Source: Cryptomeria japonica (lineage: Eukaryota > Streptophyta > Pinopsida > Cupressales > Cupressaceae). From it: DNA of 64,000 nt. Under the pieces are notes generated by a model that ran no database searches, was not told the DNA's origin, and saw nothing but the letters and a program-made list of their open reading frames with translations. Numbering within the stretch: position 1 is the first letter of the stretch; every line of letters begins with the position of its first letter. A program made the position numbers and the translations under genes. The stretch spans positions 475,049,657 through 475,113,656 of the forward strand of contig NC_081412.1 of NCBI RefSeq assembly GCF_030272615.1, read 5' to 3'. Positions 22,586 through 33,378 of the stretch are shown here, one piece after another.

Positions 22586-24076
22586 TTATATCCTGCTTAT
22601 CCATCTACATCTTTTTCTAGTTACTTCAGACTGGGAGATGATATCTTTCACAGCTGCATGTGGTACATAGGCTACAATGTGGGCATTTACCAAATAAGGC
22701 CTAAATAATTTAACAACCTTGACTAAAGCATATGCTTGTTTTTCCATAATTTCATATTTCAGTTCACCAGCTTGCAATGATCTGTTGTAGAAGGCAATCG
22801 GATGTTCATAACCTTCACCATCTTTCTGTAATAGTATCGCTACTATAGTATGATATGAAGCAAAAGAAAATAGTGAAAATGGCTTACTATAGTTAGGGGA
22901 CTTAAGCACTGGAGCTTCATCAATAGCCTGTTTAATCTTATCAAATGCTAGGGTTGCCTTGTCATCCCAAACAAACTTGGCATCCTTTGTCAAAAGCTTC
23001 ACAATAGGCTTAACAATTTCAACAAAATTTGCAATAAATCTCCTGACAAGGTTTACTTTACCCATAAAAGATAGAATTCCTTTAATATTTTTTGGTTGAA
23101 GCACCCTATTGATAGCCTCAATTCTTTTAGGCTCAATTCTAACTCCCTCCTTAGATACAATGTGCCCTAGTAACTTTGCATCAGTTACAACAAAGTGGCA
23201 TTTATTTGGATTTAAAGATACACCAAACTCTAAGGCCTTGCAAAATATTTTTTCCAAATGACCACAGTGGTCATCTGCCTTCTTTGAGAAACATGTCAGA
23301 TGATCCTAGTAGACAAACATTATAATATTAATAAATTCCTTAAAGGCTACATCCACAACCCTCTAAAAATTTGCACCAGTATTATTCAAACCAAATGGAA
23401 TTCTTACATACACATAGGTTCCCCAAGGGGTAGTAAAAGAAGTCTTAAATTGTTCAGACTCTTTCACTAATACCTTATTGTAACCAGAAAATCCATCCAT
23501 CATTAACAGTAAATCAAAACTAGTTACCCTTTGTAACATAGCTTCCATGTTTGGGGATGAATAATTGTCTTTAAGAGAAGCAACATTCAAGTTCTGAAAA
23601 TCCACACAAAGCCTTATGTCCCCATTCTTTTTTCTGATAGGCACTAAATTTGACACCCATGAAGAATGCCTTATAGGCTTTATAATCACCCCTTCTCTCA
23701 GCTTAATCAACTCTTGTTGCATTTTGGGTTCTAGGAGGGGGTTAATGGGTCTTTGCTTTTGTCTAAAAGGCTTAGCATCAAGATGCAGAGGTATTTCATG
23801 TTGAAATAGGTCTTGTCTATACGCCTTCAAATCCTCATAGGACCAAGCAAAAGCATGTTTGTACTTCCTTAACAAATTAAGGAGGTTAGTCTTAATATGG
23901 AAAGACAAGTTTCTCCCCATATACACTAACTTAGGGGAAGAGTCTATCCCCAAGTTTACCTCTTCCAATTCCTCCAAATTTGCAGATGATGCTTGATGTA
24001 ATTGACCATCACTATAACTAAACATACCCTCTAGTTCAACTAGTCCCTTGGGTATTTCATTTGTCTCTAACTGCAC
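22586..24076 (-). pseudogene. G1 reverse transcriptase and degenerate RNase H
   Basis: RT of a Tat-type Ty3/gypsy element on the minus strand. The FAWSYEDLKAYRQDLFQHEI leader, KKNGDIRLCVDFQNLN and LLLMMDGFSGYNKV (first catalytic Asp) are present. The YxDD motif near 23309 reads Tyr-stop-Asp-His, so the second catalytic Asp is lost and a TAG sits inside the active site. The connection and RNase H follow in the same frame (23257-22586): GHIVSKEGVRIEP, then YEHPIAFYNRSL and LKYEIMEKQAYALV. In this RNase H the usual first Asp (TDAS) reads SFAS, and the Asp expected near VAYVPHAAV is also absent. That fits the known degeneration of the original RNase H in Tat elements that carry a second one. Confidence 0.88.
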
Positions 24077-24085
24077 TATGTCATT

Positions 24086-24724
24086 TCAAAAAATTATTTC
24101 TTGTCCATCTACTACCTCCACCAATGTATTACAATCAATCTTTTGACCTTCATAGTCATCTATGCATTGTACAAATCTAAGGATGTCTTCATCATCCTCA
24201 TAAACCTGCCAATTGTACACATTATCTGGGATGGCTGGTTTGGCTTTGGTCCCAGCTATTGAAACTCCAATCAATGCTACATCATCATTTTTTAATGCAA
24301 TATTAGCTAAAAAATCTGCCATAATGTTCTTAGACCTTTCAATCCAATTAATGGAAAATGCATCAAAGTGTTCAATGACATCCCAAATAGCATGCTTGTA
24401 CTTTTTTAACTTGTCAATTTTAGATGCATATCTTGACCTTATCTGAGACACTACAAGTTCAGAGTCTCCATAAACCCTTAACAACTTGATCCCATGTTTT
24501 TTAGTAATTTCTAGGCCTAATAGAAGAGCCTCATACTCAGTTGTGTTATTTGTACATTGGAATGCCAACAAAAAAGAATACTTGAAGATAATACCTGATG
24601 GGGAAATAAAGAGCACTCCTACTCTAGACCCTTCTCTAGAGAAAGCTCCATCAAAATACATCTGCCACAGGCCTTCTTGTTGGTATTTCAGCTCATCAAT
24701 AATAGGATCAATATTCTTCAACTG
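24086..24724 (-). pseudogene. G1 additional (archaeal-type) RNase H
   Basis: A second RNase H domain lies between protease and RT. Its four acidic catalytic positions are all readable: Asp in MYFDGAF, Glu in NNTTEYEALLLGLEI, Asp in VYGDSELVVSQI and Asp in NIMADFLANIA. Domains of this type (aRNH) are known from Tat-lineage plant gypsy elements, where they are thought to replace the failing original RNase H. The frame is open for 211 codons and lies in the same frame as RT, one frame away from the protease, overlapping its stop codon. In the Tat elements I know best this domain follows the original RNase H; here it precedes RT. Confidence 0.8.
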
Positions 24725-25188
24725 AGGCTGATGGATTTAATCCTGAAGTTATCAAGATCTATATCTATCATGCAATTAAGCATGTTTGGGTCTATCTTTT
24801 CAATAACCACTGGGGCATGTGGTTCTTTGTACAATTTTACTAAATTCCCATTCACTGGGATGGTTTCATATGATAAATCTAGTTGAATATGTCCTCCAAT
24901 AGCAGTAGCCCACTGTCTAGACAGAAACATGCCATAATGGGGCTTGGTGTCTGTGACTATTACATCCATTTTATAAGTAGCTTCAGGGAATGCTTCTATT
25001 TTTACTTCTACTTCTTTCATAGTATCCACAATAGGCACTTGTCTATTATCCATAACATAACACATCCCATATGAAGTGTGCACTGATAAACCTAGTTCTA
25101 TTATAACCCCATAAGGCATTACATTAGTAGTTGTACTAGAATCTATCATGCAATTTTTTATCAATTTGTTATTTACTAATAGTGTCAC
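24718..25188 (-). pseudogene. G1 retropepsin-like protease
   Basis: 156 codons with the fold of a retroviral-type aspartic protease that would process the polyprotein. The active-site loop reads MIDSSTTTNVMP, where DSG or DTG followed by Ala is usual, so the Gly is Ser here. The flap and second part follow (ATYKMDVIVTD, then HYGMFLSRQW in place of the usual LLGRPW). The frame continues upstream into the gag-protease linker with stops at about 25204 and 25394. The stop at 24718-24720 overlaps the start of the next frame. Confidence 0.75.
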
Positions 25189-26040
25189 ATAAAAGGGATC
25201 AATCTAAGATGGTTCCTGATTAATAGTGGTACCCACATAAACTTTTGGGACCTTTTGTTCTTGATCCTTCTCATCATTTGCATTTCCCTTTTTACAAGAA
25301 GTATCCACATCTGATATACTTGAAATCAAAGAAAAAGCATCCTCTCTATGTTCTTTCATTTTCAAGAGCTCTATCAAAGGTACTAAAACTTTCATCTATG
25401 TTAAAGCTTGGGTCATATCAAAAGCATTATTGGCATTAGACTTAGCATGAGCTTTAACCTTCTTTGTCTTTTGGTGACTTGTTCTCTTGTCACTAGTAGT
25501 CTCTGCCTTATTATCAGTGGTATCAACAATATTAGGTTTCCCTGAATTACTTGACTGATCACTTTTAGCCTGACTATCTTTGACAAGGGTTTTGTTTTTA
25601 GTGATCCTATTAGAATAAATTTATTTAAAAAACATAGAACTAGACTTACCCTGATCTTCATCATCTTTGTTGCTTCCCAGATTATAATTATGCTTAGCTT
25701 TGGCTATTGCAGCCTTAGTGAGATTCTTGACTTCCTCCTCACTAGGCCTTCTGAGATGAATCTCTTGATCTTCTATTGTGACTACATTGAAAGTGGCATG
25801 CTAGGCAATTGTCAATTGCTTTTGGCAATTTACATTGCTTCTCGAGACATCATATTCACTTGCTTCATCTTCTAAAGACTCACAGTCACTGTCCATAGTA
25901 TACTCAAACATATTAACTATAGGTTCAGCCTCATTTCTCATGGATTCATTTAGAGCTTGAGCCACAACACACTTATAGGGGGAATGTTGCCCATCACATG
26001 CCATACACCAAGGAGTATTTTTCTGAATAGCATATCCCAT
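25189..26040 (-). pseudogene. G1 gag C-terminus and linker
   Basis: The end of gag carries a finger-like CMACDGQHSPYKC (about 25970-26008), a CX2CX3HX4C variant of the retroviral CX2CX4HX4C knuckle that binds nucleic acid. After it come an acidic stretch, a VTIEDQEIHLRRPSEEEV segment near 25775, a Lys/Ser/Thr-rich linker and the phrase MKVLVPLIELLKMKEHREDA just before the protease. Stops near 25801, 25622, 25394 and 25204 interrupt the frame. The N-terminal part of gag and the 5' LTR are missing, because sequence of copia E1 begins at about 26028. Confidence 0.7.
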
Positions 26041-26578
26041 ATCCCAATCTTCAATAGAATCTTATAGTCATTTATACAAAACCTAAGACCAAATGTATAG
26101 GTCAGCTCACTAAAGATATTATAATTAAATCAATTACAAATAGGTCTTGATGCAATACAACATGTCATCTCAATACATTTAACACAATATCCAATCAATA
26201 AACAATCTCCATAATGTGTCATGCTGATCTGGAGTACCAATCTATAACCTAGACCTATCTATCGGTAAAAAAAAATCTGTCAATCTGATTAGACCAATAA
26301 GGAAAACACCAAAACCAAACTTCCAATCCACGTCTTCGACATAGTCAAATGATTTCCATGTTATCATCGTTGTTGGTGAACCATATAACTTGGTCGTAAA
26401 CATATATCATTGACTGTGCATAAGCCACTAACAATACCAGTGAACCATAGTGTCGGTTCAATAGTAAACCAATATAACCATAGTGCCAAATTAACAATGT
26501 AAACCTCCAAGAAGATAAGTGTTGACATCAATGACAAAATCAGTGCAACACATGGGGAAGTCATCCATAATAATAACA
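26028..26578 (-). repeat. Truncated 3' LTR of E1
   Basis: Matches about 31697-32255 of the right LTR. It keeps the U3 start (TGTTATTATTATGG on the minus strand, next to the polypurine tract) but lacks the R/U5 half. The break lies within GCATATCCCATATCC, where gag sequence of G1 takes over. Confidence 0.8.
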
Positions 26579-26930
26579 ATCTCCCCCTTTGGAATTGATG
26601 GCAACACTAGATGGAAAGTCATCTAAGTGCCAAAAATAGAATGACAAAAAACAATAAACCAACAATCTCCCAAAGATCGATCAATAGAAATTTTGTTATA
26701 GATTGAAAGCCAAAAGTATATCTCTCCACCAAAGTATAGTGTTTTTCCATAGATATCTCTCCCCCCTTTGACATCAAATGCCAAAGCAGTTAAGCATCCA
26801 AAACTTAACATTCTGCCAACTACTCCCCTTGAGAAGTAGCTCTCCTCCATCAAATCTGAAAAAAGATTCTTCTGTTAGTCCCTTTCGGTTTGATGCCAAT
26901 CTTCAACATCTAAGTCTCTGTCGGTGGGGA
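26579..26930 (-). other. 3' untranslated region of E1 with polypurine tract
   Basis: On the minus strand the tract AAAGGGGGAGATTG abuts the LTR start (26578). Further purine tracts lie at about 26660-26675, 26715-26730, 26757-26772 and 26820-26830, the same layout as 165-564 and 32256-32577. Confidence 0.65.
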
Positions 26931-28480
26931 AATTACCCCAAGCTACTCTCTGAGATATTGAAATGTTTCCTTAGGCAAAGGCTTTGTAAAGATATCTACA
27001 ATTTTCTCTTTAGTATTCACATAAACCAATCTCATTTCATTTGCTTCAACATTCTCTTTTAGAAAATTGTACTTAATAGAAACATGCTTTGTCTTAGAGT
27101 GAACTACCAGATTATTTGATATATCAATTACTATTGAATTATCACAATAAATGATTATTCATTCTTTGCATTTTACCTTTATATCCTTCAACATTTGCTT
27201 AATCCATAATACCTGAGTACAATTAGTTGTTGCTGCAACATATTCCGATTTTGTTGTTGATAATGATGTACAAGTTTGCTTCTGGCTTATCCATGAAATC
27301 GATCTACTACCAAGAAACAATGCACCGCTAGTGGTACTCATTTTTTCATCTACATCTCCTGCCCAACTTGCATCGGTGTATGCACATAGATCAAAAATTT
27401 TATCTTTAGGATACCATAAACTAAGATTTGTTGCACCTTGTAGGTACCGGAAAATCCTTTTAACTACTGATTCATGATTTTATTTAGGATTGCTTTGAAA
27501 TCTTGAAACAATACCCACTACATTAATTATATCAAGTCTTGTTTGTATCAAATATAGTAAACCTCCAATCATAGATTTGTATCTAGTCGGATTAACAGGA
27601 ATTGAATCATCCTTCAATGTCAATTTATTAGTTGTAGTCATAAGAGTGCTTGACGATTTGAAATTTTCCATACCAAATTTATTTAAAATTTCCTTCGAGT
27701 ACTTTGTTTGACATATGAATATACCTTTATCTGTTTGTGAAATCTGCAAACCTAGAAAATATTTTATCTCTTGAATCATAGACATTTCAAATTCTTCCTG
27801 CATCTTGTTAGCAAAGTCCTTACATAATCCATTTTCATCTCCAAAAATGATATCATCTACAAAGACTTCAATAACCAAAATATCATCATTGGTAACTTTG
27901 TAATAGAAATTCCTATTAGCATTACCTTTTGTGTTACCAAGCTTCAAAATATATTTATCCAATCTAGCATATCAAACTCTGAGAGCTTGCTTCAAACCAC
28001 ATAAAGCTTTCCTTAACCTGCAAACCATATCCTTATTATCTGTAAAAGAAAATCCATCAGTCTATTCAATGTAAACTTCCTCTTCAAGATCTTCATTCAA
28101 AAATGCACATTTTACATCCATCTGATAATCTTTATAGTTCTCATGAGCTGCAAATGAAAGAAATAGTCTAACTGCCTCAATTTTGGCTATCGGTGCAAAG
28201 GTTTCATTATAATATATTCCATCTTTCTGTGAATAACCTTTACAAACTAATCTTGCTTTGTTCCTGATTACTTCTCCATCTTCATTAAGTTTATTTCTAT
28301 ATACCAATTTAGTTCCAATTACATTTTTGTCTTTACGTTGAGGAACCAATGTCCAAGTATTATTCTTTTCAATTTGTTCTAATTCATCTTCCATTGCTTT
28401 TATCCAATGTTCATCCTTAGATGCTTCAATAACCGATGTTATTTTAACTTCAGAAATTAAACATACCTCTTAATTTGCCA
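26931..28480 (-). pseudogene. E1 copia reverse transcriptase and RNase H
   Basis: The N-terminal RT block (28394-28062) has NTWTLVPQRKDKNVIGTK, the start of the copia RT, and DYQMDVKCAFLN. The second block (27962-27480) contains VFVDDIIFG, the copia form of the YVDD active site, intact, then KYFLGLQI and RYKSMIGGLLYL. The RNase H block (from about 27450) has the AYTDASWAGD phrase and STTKSEYVAATT, and ends ...DIFTKPLPKETF near 26950. All blocks share one frame, separated by stops (for example at 28059, 27477 and 27156). The product would copy element RNA into DNA, but the chain is broken. Confidence 0.88.
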
Positions 28481-29675
28481 ATCTTCCTCTAGTCATAACA
28501 CCTTGATTCTTGTTTCCAATTATCTAATTCTCTGAATGATTCAATCTTACATACCTGGGTTTCTTCCGATTAACATTCACAGGATGTTGTTCTTCATTCA
28601 CAGTTGAGCTTTTTGATGATGCCGGTGTGACTAGATCTTCACTCTGTACCAGTGCAATCTCTGTCAGTTGATCTATGATCATTTCAACTATCGGTTCTTC
28701 AGATCTTGAATCTCCTCTAAAGTGTTCATCTATCTTCACATTATTACTCTCAATGATTTTTTGTAACCTTTTATTATAACATCTATATGCATTACTTCTA
28801 GATGAATAACTAAGAAATATTCCTTCATCACTTCTAGGACCAAATTTGCCAAAATACTCATCTCTTCTAATATAACATTTTCTTCCAAATATTCTGAAGT
28901 ACTTAAGAGTAGGAGTATGACCAAACCAAAATTCCTAAGGGTTCTTACCGGTTTCACTTTTTATGTGAACTTTGTTAAAATTATAAACCATTGTATTCAC
29001 TGCTTCTCTCTAGTACACATGAGGTAGATTTTCTTCCATTAGCATTGTTCTTGCTGCATCCTGAATAGTTCCATTTTTTCTTTCCACAACTCCATTCTCT
29101 TGGGGTGTCCGAGGTGCTGATAGTTGTCTTTTGATTCCATTGACTTCACAAAATGCTTTAAATTATCTAGATGTAAATTCTCCTCCTTGATCTGATCTCA
29201 AACATTTGATTTTCTTGCCAGTTTCATTTTCTACAATTGCCTTGAATATCTTGAATCTTCCAAAAGCTTTTGATTTCTCCCCGAGAAAAGTAACCCAACA
29301 CATTCTAGAGTAATAATCAATTGTTAGCATAAAGTATCTATCTCCTTGTAGACTTCTTGTTCTTGCTGGACCACACAAATCAATATGAATTAAATCAAGA
29401 ATATTATTGGATTTCTCAAGAATTCTCTTAAATTTTGTTCTAACTTGCTTTCCCATTTGACATTACTTACATACCGGATTATGAGGTTTTACAATCTTAG
29501 GTAAATCCCTTACTGCCTTAGTTTCATTGATCTTTATAATGCAATCAAAATTCACATGACAGAGTCTTTTATGCCATAACCAACGTTTATCAATGTGTGC
29601 AATTAAGCATGTCTTATCATTGGTATTCAAATGAAAGATACTACCTTTAGTCTGATTACAAGTTGCAATCTCCAA
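28481..29675 (-). pseudogene. E1 copia gag-pre-integrase and integrase
   Basis: The gag-pre-integrase segment (29675-29463) has WLWHKRLCHVNFDCI with the HxxxH part of the zinc site, and ends just before the expected second pair of zinc ligands, where a TAA interrupts. The catalytic core (29456-29163 and beyond) shows all three acidic positions: Asp in IHIDLCGP, Asp in CLRSDQGGEF and Glu in TPQENGVVERK. The C-terminal GKNP/FGHTPTLKYFRIFG and NVKIDEHF regions follow down to about 28520. Several stops break the frame but there is no frameshift. Confidence 0.88.
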
Positions 29676-30221
29676 TCAATTTATGTTTATGATTTTGGAT
29701 TTTCCATTCTTGAATTGCGACTGAAATCCTTTTTCCACTAATTGACCAACACTCAAAAGATTATGCTTTAAGCCTTCTAAATAATAAACATTGTTAGTAT
29801 TGTGCTTGCCATCCAAATATAATGTGCCTCTTCCTTTGATTAAACAAGCTTTATCATCTCCAAACCTTACTAGACCTTCATGAATTTATTGAAAAGATAA
29901 GAATTTTCTTTTATCACTAGTCATATGATGCAAGCATCCAGAATCAATGATCCATTCATCTTTTTCTTCAATGTTAGCTACCAGTGCCTGCTCTACCGAT
30001 TTTATAGTAGGTGCTCGTTGATCTTCTTTTATTGCAACACAAGCACATCCTCTATCTGCTAGATCTTCATCTGAATCATCTATAACACCTTCATCTGCAT
30101 AGTAGCATGACTTATCTCTATTTTTCTTAAATCTATATCTCTGATATTCAGGGTTAGGTTTATATGTTCTTTTTGCTTCCTCCCTTAGTCTTGCATGTCC
30201 ATCAGGACATCTAGAAGCCAT
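29676..30221 (-). pseudogene. E1 protease and end of gag
   Basis: This frame starts in the gag zinc knuckle and runs through a basic KTYKPNPEYQRYRFKKNRDK segment and an acidic stretch to the copia protease active site EWIIDSGCLHHMTSD (near 29930). The catalytic Asp-Ser-Gly is intact. A stop at 29886 ends the open part, and the remainder of the protease (ARFGDDKACL-type) continues downstream in the same frame to about 29690. Confidence 0.82.
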
Positions 30222-31069
30222 ATGACCAACTTTATTGTAGTTAAAACATTTGCAAGGATCTTTACCTTCATACTTAGTTCCTGCTGGACCTTTAGGAATC
30301 TTCCTTGCAAATAGTGCTTCAAGTTTTCAAATACTTCATTTTCTCTTCTCATATCTTCAAGTTCTTTTTCATAAAGTGCTTTCCAACCAGTTTTGTCAGA
30401 TGATGATGATGTTGATGATGATGCTTTGAAAGCTAAATCAGTCTTTATAGTAGCGACATGACCAAACTCTTCAAGCTCAAATGTTGAAAGTTTTCTAACC
30501 AAACTATCTCTAGAAACTGAAGTATTAGGCATTGTTCTCATTTCATTTATAGGAGTCACTTTCATTTTGTAAGTCGGCAACAATGCTCTTAAAACTTTAG
30601 ACACAATTTCATCTTCACTTAAGGATCCTCCACAACATTGTATTCCTAAAACAATTTCATTAAATCTTTCCATAAATGTAGAAATTATTTGATGTTCTTC
30701 CATTTTTAAAGTTTTATACTTGACCTGGTAACATTCTAATTTTACAATCTTGATAGTGGTATCTCCTTCATTCAGTGTTTCCAGTTTATCCCAAATAGCT
30801 TTAGCAGTAGATTGGTCTAATAATCCCATGATTTGCTGATCTGATAGTGTGCTCAGAAGTGCTTCTCCTTCTTTGCAATCATTGTCCATGTCCTTAGCCA
30901 ATGTTAGTGGATGAGGTTGATTTGGAATATGACCAACATAGCCATTCTTTTTAACATCCCATATGTCTCTTCCAATGTAGTTTAGATGTGTTTCCAATTT
31001 GATCTTCCCTATGCCATAGTTGGTTCCATCAACCTTCGGACTATCCTTTCTGAAAATATTTGTTGCCAA
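30185..31069 (-). pseudogene. E1 copia gag
   Basis: A 294-codon frame with the usual plant copia gag (UBN2-type) phrases: KVDGTNYGIGKIKLETHL, AKAIWDKLETLNEGD, MERFNEIVLGIQ and LLPTYKMKVTPINEM. This protein would form the virus-like particle. A frameshift at about 30300 moves the zinc knuckle into the frame of the following feature, so the last 35 or so codons here are out of frame. The knuckle reads CFNYNKVGHMASRC, with the second Cys replaced by Tyr. The start is the ATG 44 bases inside the primer-binding site. Confidence 0.85.
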
Positions 31070-31112
31070 AAGATCTCCTCAAGCCGTTAGGCTTCTACAA
31101 AAAGAGGATTTA

Positions 31113-31124
31113 ACTCTGATACCA
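31113..31124 (-). promoter_or_regulatory. Primer-binding site of E1
   Basis: Minus strand TGGTATCAGAGT, next to the 5' LTR. This matches the initiator-Met-tRNA primer-binding site of copia elements except the last base. Confidence 0.8.
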
Positions 31125-31126
31125 AT

Positions 31127-32255
31127 TGTTATGTCTCAGGAAGGACAAATGAGAGGGGGGTGAATCAGTTGTGAACCAGTTTTCAATAAACTATAAACCA
31201 AATACAAAATATTCCAACTTAAACTTAATGCCGGTATACCAAACATAAGTGTCGGTAAAACAAATTAATAGTTATAGCAGTACCAGTTTAACTTAATGTA
31301 TGAAACCGAAAGAGAAACAACATCCACAATGCATAACAGAAAGATTTTGACGTGGAAACCCAGTAAGAGAAAAAACACGGTGGGAAACCTTACCCACAAT
31401 CAGATGATACTACTGTAGAGAGTATGTGTATACAAATGGGGTCTGCACATGCAGAAAGGCCAATTGCCTAGAGCTCACTGCTCAATCACAAAATAGGAGT
31501 CACACTAACTACACAATTAGATGGTTAAATCCAATGATAATGTACTGCTCAAAATAGCATCTCCAATGCTTGATTCAGTAATGGTTTAAGCTCTGAACAT
31601 GAGCGTCATACACCTTCATAACCTTCCTTCAACCTTCAAATAATGTCTGTGTGATTCGCACAAGGATCTTCTTGTTTTTTCTCTTCAATATCCACACACA
31701 CTCATAGCATATCCCATATCCAGATCTTCAATAATATCTTACAATCATGTATACAAAACCTAAGACCAAATGTATAGGTCAGCTCACTAAAGATATTACA
31801 ATTAAATCAATTACAAATAAGTCTTGTTGTGATACAACATGTCGAATCAATACATTTACCACAATATCCAATCAATAAACAATCTCCATAATGTGTCGTG
31901 TTGATCTGGAGTACTGGTCCAGAACCTAGACCTATTTGCTGGTTAAAACAAATCTATCAATTTGATTAAACCAATAAACAAAAACCCAAAACCAAACTTT
32001 CAATCCATGTCTTCGACATAATGAAATTATCTCCAAGTTGTCATCGTTGCTGGTGAATAATATAACTTGTTGCTAAACATATACCGATGGTTGTGCATAA
32101 GCCACTAACCATACCGGTGAACCATAGTGTCGGTTCAATAGTAAACCAATATAACAATAGTGCCAAATTAACAATGTAGACCCCCAAGAAGACAAGTTTT
32201 GACATCAATGATAAAATCAATGCAACACATAACAAAGTCATCCATATTACCAACA
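31127..32255 (-). repeat. Complete LTR shared by E1 and an adjacent E1-family copy
   Basis: 1129 bases with TGTT...AACA ends. On its left side it meets the primer-binding site of E1, and on its right side a polypurine tract and 3' UTR. It therefore serves as 5' LTR of one element and 3' LTR of another. It contains the shared CACGGTGGGAAACC block (31348-31396) and a G-run near the U5 end. Confidence 0.85.
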
Positions 32256-32577
32256 ATCTCCCCCTTTGTCATTGATGGCAACACTAGCTGGAAAAACATC
32301 TAAGTGCCAAAAACAGAATGCCAAAAAAAAAAAAAACCAAATCTCCCAAAGATAGATCAATACAAAGTTTGTTACAAAACCATAGAAAAAAGTATATCTC
32401 TCCCCCAAAGTATACTGTTTTTCCATAGATATCTCTCCCCCTTTGACATCAAATGCCAAAGTAATTAAGCATCCAAAACTTATTAATTTGCCAACTACTC
32501 CCCTTGGGAAGTACCTCTCCTCCATCAAAGCTGGAAAAAGATTTTTCTATTAGTCCCTGTTGGTTTGATGCCAATCT
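32256..32577 (-). mobile_element. 3' UTR fragment of a second E1-family element
   Basis: Matches 26579-26910 (polypurine tract and purine-rich 3' UTR of E1) up to CCAATCTTCAA. It then changes abruptly into E2 protein-coding sequence. The rest of this element is missing, so the fragment marks an old tandem element lost by deletion. Confidence 0.75.
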
Positions 32578-33378
32578 TCAAAACTCATTAGAATTATATT
32601 GTTTTCTCTTATATGTAACTCTTTTTGGCTTCCCTATTTGAAATTCCTTACATATCAGACTAGAAGGATTTATCAACTTAGGAAGATCTCTCACTTCTTG
32701 AGTGGAACTTATCTTAACCATACTATCAAACTTTACATGACACATCATTCTATGCCATAACCAACTTTTATCACCAGCATTGAAGTGAAAGATATTACCT
32801 TTATTATTAGTACTTGATGCAATCTCAGTTTTAGAGCTACTCAAGATCTTACATTTCCCATCCTTGAATTACAAGTTATATCCCTTATCAACCATCTGAC
32901 CAACACTCAAAATATTATTCTTTAAACCTTCAACATATAGGACATCATCAGTGTTATGATTACTATCAAGAGAAATAGAACCTCTACCATTGGTCAAACA
33001 AGCTTTGTTATCACCAAATCTTACCACATTGCCATTATACTTTTCCATATTCACAGACTTCCTCTTATCACCTGTCATATGATGAGAGTGACCACTATCA
33101 ATAACCCATTCATCTTTCTCCTTAACTTTCACAATTAGGACTTTCTCCTTATTGATGCGGCTTGTAGAAACTATAGCAACCGAATCATCTTCCTTGATAG
33201 CAAAAAGCACAAATTCATCTCTATAGTTTCCTTTATTAGATAAATCATCTATTACACCTTCATCAACAACATAATAATACTTCTTCTTATATTTAGACTT
33301 ATAAGGATTAAATGGTTTCTTAGGTTTTCTATCTCTTTTCAGACACTTTGATGCAAAATATCCTATCTTATTGTACAT
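32578..33378 (-). pseudogene. E2 copia protease and gag-pre-integrase fragment
   Basis: The protease part (33378-32869) has DEWVIDSGHSHHMTGDKRK: the catalytic DSG is kept, and the usual Cys after it is His. RFGDNKACLTNGRGSISL and GLKNNILSVGQMVDKG complete the domain. The gag-pre-integrase part (32844-32578) includes DKSWLWHRMMCHVKFDSMV and EFQIGKPKRVTYKRK. It ends abruptly at SNEF, where integrase should continue. Integrase, RT, RNase H and the 3' LTR of E2 are missing, replaced by the E1-family 3' UTR. Confidence 0.82.

Larger units (their letters stand above)
26028..32255 (-). mobile_element. Copia element E1 (left LTR truncated)
   Basis: Minus-strand Ty1/copia element. The 5' LTR is at the right (31127-32255) and the 3' LTR at the left is cut short (26028-26578). 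The primer-binding site, gag, protease, integrase, RT, RNase H and a purine-rich 3' region lie between them in canonical copia order. Stops are scattered through the polyprotein and one frameshift lies near 30300, so it is inactive. No target-site duplication can be expected because the left LTR end is lost. Confidence 0.9.

Noticed and set aside
23616-25439. Plus-strand open frames across G1
   Set aside because: They are antisense to protease, RNase H and RT domains.
26028-32255. E1 as a simple insertion into G1 or E2 with target duplication
   Set aside because: The left LTR is truncated, G1 is not found on the right side and E2 is not found on the left side, so recombination is needed to explain the flanks.
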